Shown: positions 23,406 through 31,307, counted from the stretch's first letter. The stretch is DNA of 34,172 bases from Synergistota bacterium (GCA_023450745.1 JAEXGR010000079.1:1-34172); one strand, 5' to 3'. Made by a program: numbers and translations. Notes: generated by a model not told the origin, from the sequence alone.

Positions 23406-24702
23406 CCTGAAGCTGCTGCAGGGCATTCGCGGGAGTCACCGGCTCTCGCCGAAAGCCTTTGTTGGCGCGAACCTTCTGCTCGCGCCCGCCGCGGAGCTTG
23501 CCGATCTCTGCCGCGCGCTGGCCGGGGACAACGCTCTGATCAGGTTTTCGCCGCCCGCCGGCTCCTTTGCGAGAATCGAGGACGACGAAGATTTCTACGA
23601 AAATATCGCCGCGAAGCCGTCGCTGGACGCCGCCCTTTACCCGCAGATCTGCGGCTGCCCCGGCTTTGCCGCTTTTCGGGGGACCGCCGCCGAGCCGGGC
23701 TTCTGGAGTTCTCTGCTTGACGGGCGCGGTTTTCTGAACAGTACGCCGGAAGAGGCGGCCTCTTCCGCGGGCATCGGCGTCGAAGCGGCGGCGCGGTTCA
23801 TAAAGAACTTACAGGAATACGTCGAACCGGCGGGCCTCTTCGCGGCCGGCCTGGGAGAATCGCTGCTGATACAGCTGAAACGCGGCGGTCACGAGGGGAC
23901 CGCCGCCTGGCGGCTGCTTGCGGAGGGGAGCGAAGCCCTGATTGGCGGCCTTGCGGAAGAATGGGGAAGAGCCCGCGGGCTCGGCGCGGGCGAAATAGAA
24001 TCCGCGCTGCGGCTGCTTCGCAGCCTGGACCCCGCTCCGGGAAAAAATTTTTCGACGCCCTCCTTCACGACGCCCGATATCGAATTCGTTCTGGCGGACG
24101 GCGGGATCAGGCCGCGGCTGATCGTGGAAAACATGCCGCGTGTGGACAACTGTTTTGCGGAGTTTGAGAATTTCTCGTATGAGCTGCTGCGGGAAAAATG
24201 GCTGCGGGGGGAATGGCGCGCGGCGAAGGATACGCTGAAAAAACTGGGAATGCGCTACCGCACGCTGCTGCGCGCCGCCTCCCATATTGCCTCCGCGCAG
24301 CGCGAGAAGATCATGGCGCCCTCGCTGCCGCCAAAACCGCTGACATACAGGGAGGCCGCCGCGGCGCTTGCGCTGCACACCTCGACGTTATACCGGGCGA
24401 TGCAGAACACCGGCTGCCTCATAAATGGCAGGAGCTACCCGATGCGGATATTCTTCTCCCGGGCCGCGGCGGCGGAAAAAAAGATGAGCGTCGCCTCGCT
24501 GCGCGCCGAGATCGCCCTGCTGCGCGCTAAGGGGCTGACAAACCGTGAGATCGGCGAACGGCTCGGACTGCCGACGCGCACGGTCGCCTGGCACAGCGCG
24601 AAGATCGGCGCAAGGCGCGGCGAGCCGCAGCCATGCGTAAAAAACAAAAAACTGCCCCGTCCCGGACAAGACGGGGAAGAAAGTTTTATCGCGCGGCGCT
24701 GA
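23392..24702 (+). CDS. rpoN: divergent sigma-54 factor (RpoN family)
   Basis: This 436-residue protein follows the RpoN plan: an N-terminal activator-response region that is short and lacks the usual Gln richness (SHRLSPKAFVGANLLLAP), core-binding motifs (DGRGFLNSTPEE, VEPAGLFAAGLGESLLIQLK, LLRSLDPAPGKNFSTP), and DNA-binding parts (LALHTSTLYRAM, YPMRIFFS). The RpoN box that reads ARRTVAKYR in classical members reads PTRTVAWHS here (394-402): R396, T397, V398 and A399 are kept, the rest differ. That region contacts the -24 element, so promoter preference may be shifted. It overlaps the NtrC-like gene by 14 bp; GGAGG precedes the ATG by ten bases. It may be a second, dedicated sigma-54. Confidence 0.88.
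   Translation: MVLNDLKLLQGIRGSHRLSPKAFVGANLLLAPAAELADLCRALAGDNALIRFSPPAGSFARIEDDEDFYENIAAKPSLDAALYPQICGCPGFAAFRGTAAEPGFWSSLLDGRGFLNSTPEEAASSAGIGVEAAARFIKNLQEYVEPAGLFAAGLGESLLIQLKRGGHEGTAAWRLLAEGSEALIGGLAEEWGRARGLGAGEIESALRLLRSLDPAPGKNFSTPSFTTPDIEFVLADGGIRPRLIVENMPRVDNCFAEFENFSYELLREKWLRGEWRAAKDTLKKLGMRYRTLLRAASHIASAQREKIMAPSLPPKPLTYREAAAALALHTSTLYRAMQNTGCLINGRSYPMRIFFSRAAAAEKKMSVASLRAEIALLRAKGLTNREIGERLGLPTRTVAWHSAKIGARRGEPQPCVKNKKLPRPGQDGEESFIARR
24641..24676 (-). terminator. terminator of the beta-propeller gene, inside the end of rpoN
   Basis: On the minus strand CCCCGTC (24670-24676) pairs with GACGGGG (24655-24661), followed by CAGTTTTTTG. It lies within the last codons of the convergent sigma-54 gene, whose C-terminal tail after residue 412 looks unconserved and low in structure. 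Confidence 0.65.
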
Positions 24703-25687
24703 CGTTCTGCCCGTTTGCGATTATCTTGCGCGGCTTGCCGCCGTCCAGCGTCAGGCGGTAAACGTCGTAGAGGTTAGCCGATTTCACACGCGACTTTTTC
24801 TCCGTGGGCGAGTGCGCGGAAAAGACGACTTCGCCGCCGCCAAGCCACGCCGCGTCCGCGGCGCAGAGACCGCCGGTATCCACCTGCTCCGTCGCGCCGG
24901 TTTCCGGGCGGTAGATGAAAACCGCGCCCTTTGTTTCGGCGGGAGTTTTCGTCGCCGCGCAGAAGGCGCATCGCTTGCCGCCTGCCTCCGCCGTGAAGAG
25001 CCATCTCGTGCCGTCGGGAGAGACGCTGAACTTTATCGCGCTGTCGACGAGGATGTCGTCGGAGGATAGTATTTGTCTGAACGCGATTCTTTCTTCCAGC
25101 TTGGGCGGCGCGCCGCGGCGGGCGGAAAAACGGTAGATCTCCCTTAAATCGGAGGCAAAGACCGAGTTTGCGTCAGCCGACCAGAAGGGCGAGAAGAGGT
25201 CGGCGGCGTGCGCGCCGCTTTGCGGCGCCGGCAAGAATTCGGCAGACTGGCCCCCATCGCCGGGCTTGAGAGAAAGGATGACGGGCGTCCAGCGCTCGCC
25301 GTTTATAAAACGGCTGAAGAGCAGCCGCCGTCCGTCAGCCGACCAGCGAGGCCCGTAGTCGTTGGGCGCAAACGGTCCTTTCTTCGTGTTTTTGACCATA
25401 TATCCAGACGTGACGTCTTTTATTTTCTTGCTATCCACCTGGCAGACCGCGATACGCCGCCCGCCATTTTCGTCGTAGCGCGTATAGGCGATGATTTTGC
25501 CCGCCGGCGCTATCTCGGGATCGTATCCCTGTACGCATCGCGTCTCTTTTTTCGTCTCCGTATCGAAGTGCCAAACGTAATGCCCGCCCTTTCCGTCCCA
25601 GCGCGTGAAGGCCAGCTCCGCCGCCCGCGCCGCCGCCGGCGACAGGACGAAGCAAACCGCCGCAAGTAAGATAAGATGTTTTTTCAT
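24686..25687 (-). CDS. secreted TolB/PD40-type beta-propeller protein
   Basis: This protein of about 333 residues has a signal peptide (HLILLAAVCFVLSPAAARAAE) and repeated PD40-type blades, such as DPEIAPAGKIIAYTRYDENGG, GPRWSADGRRLLFSRF, SPFWSADANSVFASD and KFSVSPDGTRWLFTAEA. Such six-bladed propellers resemble TolB and act as periplasmic binding or scaffold proteins. The CxxC (CAFCAATK) in one blade is unusual and could form a disulfide. I chose the ATG at 25687. Its 3' end overlaps the convergent rpoN by 17 bp; its promoter region is shared with the 5-oxoproline operon. Function unknown. Confidence 0.75.
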   Translation of the reverse strand: MKKHLILLAAVCFVLSPAAARAAELAFTRWDGKGGHYVWHFDTETKKETRCVQGYDPEIAPAGKIIAYTRYDENGGRRIAVCQVDSKKIKDVTSGYMVKNTKKGPFAPNDYGPRWSADGRRLLFSRFINGERWTPVILSLKPGDGGQSAEFLPAPQSGAHAADLFSPFWSADANSVFASDLREIYRFSARRGAPPKLEERIAFRQILSSDDILVDSAIKFSVSPDGTRWLFTAEAGGKRCAFCAATKTPAETKGAVFIYRPETGATEQVDTGGLCAADAAWLGGGEVVFSAHSPTEKKSRVKSANLYDVYRLTLDGGKPRKIIANGQNVSAAR

Positions 25688-25742
25688 GCGCGTCATTTCC
25701 TTTCTCTAAATCATTGTGTGCATTTTAGCACCACTTGCGCGG

Positions 25743-25796
25743 TGTGCGGAAATTGACATGTGCGGAAAATGCACGGCGCGGAATGCCCGCGCGGAA
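25743..25796 (+). promoter_or_regulatory. four GCGGAA repeats, candidate enhancer sites
   Basis: GCGGAA occurs at 25746-25751, 25762-25767, 25778-25783 and 25791-25796, with starts 16, 16 and 13 bp apart; the first two are parts of a 10-bp direct repeat TGTGCGGAAA. A separate inverted pair GTGCATTTT (25718-25726) and AAAATGCAC (25766-25774) overlaps them. They lie roughly 65-115 bp before the start expected from the sigma-54-like element, the usual place for NtrC-type activators. Which protein binds is inferred. Confidence 0.45.
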
Positions 25797-25835
25797 AAAC
25801 CAGCCTGCGCTCAAGCCGTTAAGCGCGTAAAAATA

Positions 25836-25851
25836 TAGCAACTTTTTTGCA
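25836..25851 (+). promoter_or_regulatory. sigma-54-like promoter with variant -24 element
   Basis: TAGCAACTTTTTTGCA fits the sigma-54 pattern TGGCACG, four bases, TTGCA with exact spacing; the first G of the -24 GG is A. The start would be near 25862, about 37 bases before the ATG at 25899 and upstream of its GGGAGG. No good sigma-70 promoter is obvious nearby. The AG at -24 might fit the altered RpoN box of the sigma factor encoded 1.1 kb upstream. Confidence 0.5.
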
Positions 25852-25898
25852 TGTATATAGGTGAAAGGTTTTATCAAATCTCACGGGAGGTAATGAAA

Positions 25899-27095
25899 AT
25901 GGCGGAAAAAAAGGAATCTGTAGCAAGCGTACTGATAGGAGCGGCCTTTTTGATGGCGACGTCCGCGATCGGGCCGGGGTTTCTTACCCAGACGGCGGTC
26001 TTCACAGATAAGCTGAAGGCGGCCTTTGCCTTTGCGATCGTCGTGTCCATCCTCATCGACGTCGTAGTGCAGATGAACATCTGGCGCATCCTGGGCGTCT
26101 CCGGAAAACGCGCGCAGGATGTGGCGAACGAGGTCTTCCCCGGACTCGGATACTTCCTCGCGATACTGGTGGCGATCGGCGGGCTGGTATTTAACATCGG
26201 CAACGTCGGCGGCGCGGCGATGGGGCTCAACGTGATCTGCGGCGTGCCCTTCGTGCCGGGCGCGATCGTCAGCGCGCTCGTCGCAATCGGCCTCTTCATC
26301 AATAAAGAGGCCGGCAAGGCGATGGACATGTTTACGAAGGTGCTGGGCGTGATCATGCTGGCGATGGTCGCCTTCATGGTCATCAAGACGGCCCCGCCCG
26401 TCGGTCTGGCGCTTAAAGAGACGGTCCTTCCCTCGACGATCGACTGGCTGACGATCCTCACGCTGGTCGGCGGCACGGTCGGCGGCTACATCACCTTCGC
26501 CGGCGCGCACCGCATCATCGACGCGAACATCACGGGCGTAGGCAATATTAATAAGATCACGCACGGCTCCGTCACCGCGATCGGGATTACGGGCGTCATG
26601 CGCTATCTGCTCTTCCTGGCCATCCTGGGCGTGGTCGCTACCGGCGCGGTGTTAGATCCCAAAAATCCGCCCGCGTCCGCGTTCCTCATCGGCGCTGGGC
26701 AGCTTGGATACCGCATATTCGGCGTAATCCTCTGGTGCGCGGCGGTAACGTCGGTGGTCGGCGCGTCGTACACCTCGATATCCTTCCTGCGCACCCTCTT
26801 CAAGCAGGTCGAAGCTTACAACCGCTACTGGATAATGGGTTTCATCTGCGTCTCTACGGCGATCTTTGCCACGATGGGAAACCCCGTCAAGCTGCTTATC
26901 TTTGCCGGTTCGCTCAACGGACTGATCCTCCCCGTTTCGCTCGGCGTGGTGCTGCTTGCCGCCTACAACAAGAAAATTATCGGCGAAGGCTACCATCATC
27001 CGATGGTCCTGACGGTGCTTGGCTGGATCATGGTCGCTTTCACGGCCTGGATGGGCGCGAAGTCCTTCACGGGCATCCTGAAGCTCTTCTCATAG
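25899..27095 (+). CDS. Nramp-family transporter (YcsG-like)
   Basis: This protein of 398 residues has about eleven membrane segments and Nramp-fold features: ATSAIGPGFLTQTAVF in the first helix and a conserved TFAGAHRIIDANITG segment. It is the type found with kipI/kipA/ycsF genes (YcsG in Bacillus). Although the superfamily moves divalent metals, the first-helix metal motif DPGN is replaced by GPGF, and the genomic context suggests an organic substrate, such as 5-oxoproline. I chose the ATG at 25899, eight bases after GGGAGG. It is the first gene of the operon with pxpBCA. Confidence 0.88.
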   Translation: MAEKKESVASVLIGAAFLMATSAIGPGFLTQTAVFTDKLKAAFAFAIVVSILIDVVVQMNIWRILGVSGKRAQDVANEVFPGLGYFLAILVAIGGLVFNIGNVGGAAMGLNVICGVPFVPGAIVSALVAIGLFINKEAGKAMDMFTKVLGVIMLAMVAFMVIKTAPPVGLALKETVLPSTIDWLTILTLVGGTVGGYITFAGAHRIIDANITGVGNINKITHGSVTAIGITGVMRYLLFLAILGVVATGAVLDPKNPPASAFLIGAGQLGYRIFGVILWCAAVTSVVGASYTSISFLRTLFKQVEAYNRYWIMGFICVSTAIFATMGNPVKLLIFAGSLNGLILPVSLGVVLLAAYNKKIIGEGYHHPMVLTVLGWIMVAFTAWMGAKSFTGILKLFS

Positions 27096-27122
27096 CGGGC
27101 TGGCCGGTTAGGATGTAAAATT

Positions 27123-27150
27123 AAAGAGGAGCCATAGCGCTCCTCTTTTA
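27123..27150 (+). terminator. hairpin between the transporter and pxpB, possible attenuator
   Basis: AAAGAGGAGC (27123-27132) pairs perfectly with GCTCCTCTTT (27139-27148) and runs into a short T-run (TTTTA). With no evident promoter for pxpB, it likely reduces rather than stops transcription into the enzyme genes. Confidence 0.55.
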
Positions 27151-27168
27151 TGCAAAGGGGTGATGTCG

Positions 27169-27906
27169 GTGGCAGTATATGTGGACGAACCAAAGTATCT
27201 CAACGCGGGCGAGTCCTGCGTCGTCGTCGAATTCGCGGACGAGATAGACCGCGGCGCGAACGACGCGGTGATGAATCTGAAAAATTACCTTTTAAACCAG
27301 AAAAATATCCCTCTTGTCGAATGCCTTCCGACCTACCGGTCGCTAGCGGTCTACTTTGACCCGACCGCCGTCAGCGCGGAAGAGGTGATAAACGAGGCGA
27401 AGGCCGCGCCGAAGTTCGGCGGCGAAGAGGCTGGCGCGGCGCATACGGAAATAATTATCCCCGTCTGCTACGGCGGCGAATATGGCCCAGATATAGCGGG
27501 CGTCGCCCAGCACGCGGGCATCTCCGAAGAGGAGGTCGTCAAACGTCACAGCGCGGCGGCCTGTCACTGCTACATGATAGGCTTTATGCCGGGCTTCGCC
27601 TACCTTGGCGGCATGGACGAGACGATCGCGACGCCGCGCCTCACCAATCCGCGTACCGTCATCAAAGGCGGCAGCGTCGGCATCGCGGGGAAGCAGACGG
27701 GCATCTATCCGATAGACAGCCCCGGCGGCTGGCAGCTGATCGGACGCACGCCGCTGCGTCTCTTTACGCCCGAGGCCTCGCGCCCGACGCTGATCGAGGC
27801 GGGGTATGAGGTGCGTTTCGTGCCCGTCACGGAAGATGAATACAAAAAAATCGCGGCCGAAGTGGCTGCGGGCGTCTACCAGCCCGTCATAACGGAGGCG
27901 AGATAA
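27169..27906 (+). CDS. pxpB: 5-oxoprolinase subunit B (KipI-like)
   Basis: This protein of about 245 residues is the KipI/PxpB family: GFMPGFAYLGGMDETIATPR, TVIKGGSVGIAGKQTGIY and the SPGGWQLIGRTPLRLF motif are hallmarks. With PxpC and PxpA it forms the bacterial ATP-dependent 5-oxoprolinase, which opens pyroglutamate to glutamate. The start is probably GTG at 27169, with AAAGGGG eight bases upstream; an ATG at 27163 is too close to that site. pxpC starts two bases after its stop. Confidence 0.92.
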   Translation: MAVYVDEPKYLNAGESCVVVEFADEIDRGANDAVMNLKNYLLNQKNIPLVECLPTYRSLAVYFDPTAVSAEEVINEAKAAPKFGGEEAGAAHTEIIIPVCYGGEYGPDIAGVAQHAGISEEEVVKRHSAAACHCYMIGFMPGFAYLGGMDETIATPRLTNPRTVIKGGSVGIAGKQTGIYPIDSPGGWQLIGRTPLRLFTPEASRPTLIEAGYEVRFVPVTEDEYKKIAAEVAAGVYQPVITEAR

Positions 27907-27907
27907 G

Positions 27908-28963
27908 ATGGAACTGATCATTAGAAAATCCGGCATGCTGACCTCCGTACAGGACCTCGGGCGCTGGGGCTATCAGTCGAGCGGCGTCCCCGTGGCGGGG
28001 GCGATGGATCTGCCCGCGCTGCGAATCGGCAACGCGATGCTCGGCAACCCCGAGGGCGCGGCGGCGCTTGAAGTGACGCTGCTGGGGCCGGAGATCGAGG
28101 TGAAAGGCGGCGGCGCGGCGGTATTCGCCGGCGCGGACCTCGGCTTCTCGGTCAACGGCAGGATGATAGGCTCCTGGCAGGCCGTCGTGCTCAAAGAGGG
28201 AGACGTCATCTCCTTCAGCGGGCCTAAGGGCGCCGGCTGCCGCGGAAACCTCTGCTTCGCGGGGGGAATCGACGTGCCGGTAGTGATGAACAGCCGCACC
28301 ACCTATATGCGCGCGAAGATCGGCGGCGTGGAGGGACGCGCCTTTAAAAGCGGCGACGTCGTCAAGGTGGGGGAACCCGCGCCGCTCTGGAAACGCCTCG
28401 ACGGCTTCCGCCTCCCCGCGGAAATTATCCCGTCGGCCGCCGCCGCCGCACCGCTGGCGGTAATTACCGGCCTGCAGCAAGACGCCTTCACGAAAGAGGG
28501 CAGAAAGCTGCTCTTCGAAGCGGAATATCTTATCACGGCGGAGTCCGACCGGATGGGCTGCCGCCTCGAAGGGCCGAAGATCGAACATACGGAAAAAGGG
28601 GCGGACATCGTCTCTGACGGCATACCGCTCGGCGCGGTGCAGATACCGGGGCACGGGATGCCGATCATCATGCTCGCCGACCGCCAGACCACGGGCGGCT
28701 ATACGAAGATCGGCGTCCTCACGCCGCTTTCGATCGAGGCGCTCGTGCAGAAGATGCCCGGTATGAAGGTGCGCTTCCGCGAGGCCGAAGTCGCCGAGGG
28801 CGTGGCGGAGCAGCGGCAGATCGCCGCGTCCGTCAAACGCGCGGGCGAGCTGCGCCTCTCCCACGTTTCGCGCAGTCAGCAGCCGGCCGCCGCGCCGCTG
28901 CCGGAGCGCTTTAAGATCACGCTCAACGGAAAAACATACGAAATAACCTGCGAAGAGATATAA
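27908..28963 (+). CDS. pxpC: 5-oxoprolinase subunit C (KipA-like)
   Basis: This 351-residue protein belongs to the KipA/PxpC family, also related to the carboxyltransferase-like part of urea amidolyase. Family features are DLGRWGYQSSGVPVAGAMD near the start, NAMLGNPEGAAALEVTL, ESDRMGCRLEGP and the PLGAVQIPGHGMPIIMLADR / TTGGYTKIGVL pair. GGAGG lies nine bases before the ATG. It acts with PxpB and PxpA in 5-oxoproline hydrolysis in the cytoplasm. Same length class as other bacterial members. Confidence 0.93.
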   Translation: MELIIRKSGMLTSVQDLGRWGYQSSGVPVAGAMDLPALRIGNAMLGNPEGAAALEVTLLGPEIEVKGGGAAVFAGADLGFSVNGRMIGSWQAVVLKEGDVISFSGPKGAGCRGNLCFAGGIDVPVVMNSRTTYMRAKIGGVEGRAFKSGDVVKVGEPAPLWKRLDGFRLPAEIIPSAAAAAPLAVITGLQQDAFTKEGRKLLFEAEYLITAESDRMGCRLEGPKIEHTEKGADIVSDGIPLGAVQIPGHGMPIIMLADRQTTGGYTKIGVLTPLSIEALVQKMPGMKVRFREAEVAEGVAEQRQIAASVKRAGELRLSHVSRSQQPAAAPLPERFKITLNGKTYEITCEEI

Positions 28964-28981
28964 AAAAAGGAGTGACCTGTC

Positions 28982-29755
28982 ATGTATAAGGTAGATCTCA
29001 ACAGCGATATCGGCGAAAGTTTCGGCGCCTACAAAATGGGCGGCGACGCCGCGATCATGGACGCCGTCACCTCCGCCAACGTCGCCTGCGGCTTTCACGC
29101 GGGAGACCCGCTGGTGATGAAAAAGACCCTCAAGATCTGCGCCGAGAAGGGCGTCGCGGCGGGGGCGCATCCCGGCTATCCTGACCTCGTAGGCTTCGGC
29201 CGCCGGAACATGAAATGCACGCCGGAAGAAGAATACGCCGACTGCCTCTATCAGATAGGCGCGCTCAAGGCCTTCTGCCGCGTAAGCGGCCTCCAGCTCC
29301 AGCACGTGAAGCCGCACGGCGCGATGTACAACCAGGCCGCGAAAGACCCGGCGCTCGCGAAGGCGATCGCGCAGGCCGTCAAAGACGCGGGAGAGGATAT
29401 CATCCTCATGGGGCTCGCGAATTCTGAATTTGAAAGGGCCGCCGCGGAGCTCGGCGTTCCTTTCGCGGCGGAGGCCTTCGCCGACCGCGGCTACATGCCC
29501 GACGGCTCGCTCGTGCCGCGCTCGCAGCCCGGCGCGATCATCCACGACGTGGAAGCCGCCGCGAAGCGCGTTGTGCGCATGGTCACCGAGGGAACCGTGG
29601 AAGCCGCCGACGGCACGGTGATCAACTTCCGCCCGCAGTCCGTCTGCATGCACGGCGACACCCCCGAAGCGGTGGAGATGGCGAAAGCCGTCCGCGCCGC
29701 TCTGGAAGCCGCCGGCGTTAAAGTTACCAATTTAAAGGAGGTCGTACTTGGATGA
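28982..29755 (+). CDS. pxpA: 5-oxoprolinase subunit A (LamB/YcsF family)
   Basis: This 257-residue protein is the LamB/YcsF family: DLNSDIGESFGAYKMGGD, SANVACGFHAGDP, GAHPGYPDLVGFGRR and HVKPHGAMYN are signature segments with conserved Asp/His residues typical of polysaccharide-deacetylase-like metal folds. It is the third subunit of 5-oxoprolinase. AAGGAG precedes the ATG. Its stop overlaps the start of the YcsI-type gene (ATGA), showing translational coupling. Confidence 0.93.
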   Translation: MYKVDLNSDIGESFGAYKMGGDAAIMDAVTSANVACGFHAGDPLVMKKTLKICAEKGVAAGAHPGYPDLVGFGRRNMKCTPEEEYADCLYQIGALKAFCRVSGLQLQHVKPHGAMYNQAAKDPALAKAIAQAVKDAGEDIILMGLANSEFERAAAELGVPFAAEAFADRGYMPDGSLVPRSQPGAIIHDVEAAAKRVVRMVTEGTVEAADGTVINFRPQSVCMHGDTPEAVEMAKAVRAALEAAGVKVTNLKEVVLG

Positions 29756-30561
29756 CACTGCCGTTTGATGTAGCGCCGTTTTATTCCACCCACCCGCGTG
29801 AAATGCGCCGGCTGATACGGGGAGGGGAGTGGGCGTATCCCACCTCGGGCCTCTGCCACTGCCATGTGCAGGCCAATATGATCGTTTTGCCGAAAGAATG
29901 GGCTTACGACTTCCTCGTCTTCGCCCAGCGCAACCCGAAGCCCTGCCCGATCCTCGACATCACCGAGCCGGGCCAGTGGGAGGCGAAGCTCATCGCCCCC
30001 GGCTCCGACGTGCGCACCGACATCCCGAAGTACCGCGTCTGGGAGAACGGCGAACTCATAGACGAGCCCGCGGACGTCGTGAAATATTGGAAGGACGACC
30101 TCGTCGCCTTTCTGCTGGGCTGCTCCTTCAGCTTTGAGGGCGCGCTGCTCGAGGCGGGCATCCCCATCCGTCACATCGATATGAACTGCAACGTGCCGAT
30201 GTACATCACCAACATCCAGAACCAGCCGGCGGGACGGCTCAGCGGCCCGATGGTCGTCAGTATGCGCCCCGTCAAATACGCGCAGGTGCCGAAGGCCGTC
30301 CTCTCGACGGGCAGGTTCCCCGCCGTGCACGGCGCGCCGGTCCACGTGGGCGACCCGGCGGCGATCGGCATTAAAGATGTCGGCAAGCCGGATTTCGGCG
30401 ACGCGGTGGAAATCCGCGAAGGCGAGACGCCCGTCTTCTGGGCCTGCGGCGTGACCCCGCAGGCGGTGCTCATGAAGAGCAAACCGCCCTTCGCGATCAC
30501 CCACGCCCCCGGCTACATGTTCATCGGCGACCCGAAGGACGTGGATTACGCGGTTTTTTAA
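29752..30561 (+). CDS. YcsI-type putative hydro-lyase (DUF1445)
   Basis: This 269-residue protein belongs to the DUF1445 family (YcsI in Bacillus), annotated as putative hydro-lyases related to D-glutamate cyclase. Recognisable parts are the PTSGLCHCHVQANMIVLP segment and RNPKPCPILDITEPG. If it is a glutamate cyclase it would interconvert D-glutamate and 5-oxo-D-proline, which fits its place at the end of the 5-oxoprolinase operon; this role is inferred. It overlaps pxpA by four bases (ATGA) and has AAAGGAGG upstream. Confidence 0.9.
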   Translation: MTLPFDVAPFYSTHPREMRRLIRGGEWAYPTSGLCHCHVQANMIVLPKEWAYDFLVFAQRNPKPCPILDITEPGQWEAKLIAPGSDVRTDIPKYRVWENGELIDEPADVVKYWKDDLVAFLLGCSFSFEGALLEAGIPIRHIDMNCNVPMYITNIQNQPAGRLSGPMVVSMRPVKYAQVPKAVLSTGRFPAVHGAPVHVGDPAAIGIKDVGKPDFGDAVEIREGETPVFWACGVTPQAVLMKSKPPFAITHAPGYMFIGDPKDVDYAVF

Positions 30562-30697
30562 AAAAAAGCTGATTATATGCGCTATCGCCCTCTGGGGGCT
30601 TCTCTTGCCGCGGCGCGGCGGGGCCCCTTACCCCCGGGGGGCTGTTTAGCGCCGGCGCATCTGCCGGATATCCTGAGCGATTCTCACGATTTTCAAG

Positions 30698-30725
30698 GGC
30701 GGCGCCTGACATGGCGTCGCCTTTA
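30698..30725 (+). terminator. probable terminator of the 5-oxoproline operon
   Basis: GGCGGCGCC (30698-30706) pairs with GGCGTCGCC (30713-30721) with one wobble and is followed by TTTAT. It overlaps the stop codon region of the convergent gene at 30723. Confidence 0.45.
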
Positions 30726-31307
30726 TAGCTCCAATTCGATCGCGCAGCGGCTGTCGCCTAATTTAATTGCTCCCATCAGTCTGCCGCGCACCTTTCTGTT
30801 GAAGACGTAGGAATACAAATCCTCGTTGTATCCCAGAGTGCAGTAACACCATGATCTTGGAACAAGGGCCGAACTCTCTTGCAAAAAAGGACAGGGGCAG
30901 AAATAATAATATTTATATAATTTTCCATCGACCAGTTCGATAGACGGCTTTTCCGGTTCATCTTCAAGCTTCTTCACTTCAGCGACGAACTCTTCTAAAG
31001 AACGGGACCCCTCGTACAGTTTTTTGTATCGCTCTTTTCTGGCTTTTGTCCGGTCGTAGATTTCCTTGTACCCTGGCACCCTTGTCTCTGCTTCCAACGA
31101 ACAAATGCAGCCCTTGCGAACTTTTTTGACTGTGTCGTCAGCTAAGGAACGTTCTATTTCCCCTAAAGCGTGCTTCAGCCATTTTTCGCGCATCTTCGCG
31201 TCGGCGTCGAGCGGAAGCTCGGTTTCGCGCGCAATCTTCTCCGCTACGTCGCTGTGGCCGTTTGCCGTCAGGCTGCGATATAACTTTTCCGCTTCTGGAT
31301 GTTCCAT
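30723..31307 (-). CDS. Cys-rich hypothetical protein (DUF6144-like)
   Basis: This 194-residue protein has a helical N-terminal half and a C-terminal half with paired cysteines: RKGCICSLEAE, YYFCPCPF, SWCYCTLGYNEDLY and GDSRCAIELEL at the end. The spacing resembles DUF6144-type and ATC-hydrolase/V4R-like small-molecule-binding proteins; I recall this pattern but cannot check it. The clustered CxC pairs could bind metal or an Fe-S cluster. The ATG at 31307 has AAGGAG nine bases before it; the open frame continues to 31406 without support. Decayed genes lie upstream on the same strand. Confidence 0.7.
   Translation of the reverse strand: MEHPEAEKLYRSLTANGHSDVAEKIARETELPLDADAKMREKWLKHALGEIERSLADDTVKKVRKGCICSLEAETRVPGYKEIYDRTKARKERYKKLYEGSRSLEEFVAEVKKLEDEPEKPSIELVDGKLYKYYYFCPCPFLQESSALVPRSWCYCTLGYNEDLYSYVFNRKVRGRLMGAIKLGDSRCAIELEL

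Noticed and set aside
25731..25736. TAGCAC...CTTGC near 25727 as a second sigma-54 site
   Set aside because: The two elements are two bases too close together.
27887..29653. 588-codon open frame on the minus strand opposite pxpC and pxpA
   Set aside because: It is antisense to two clear, conserved genes, is rich in Arg/His/Gly as expected from GC-rich shadow frames, and has no ribosome site.
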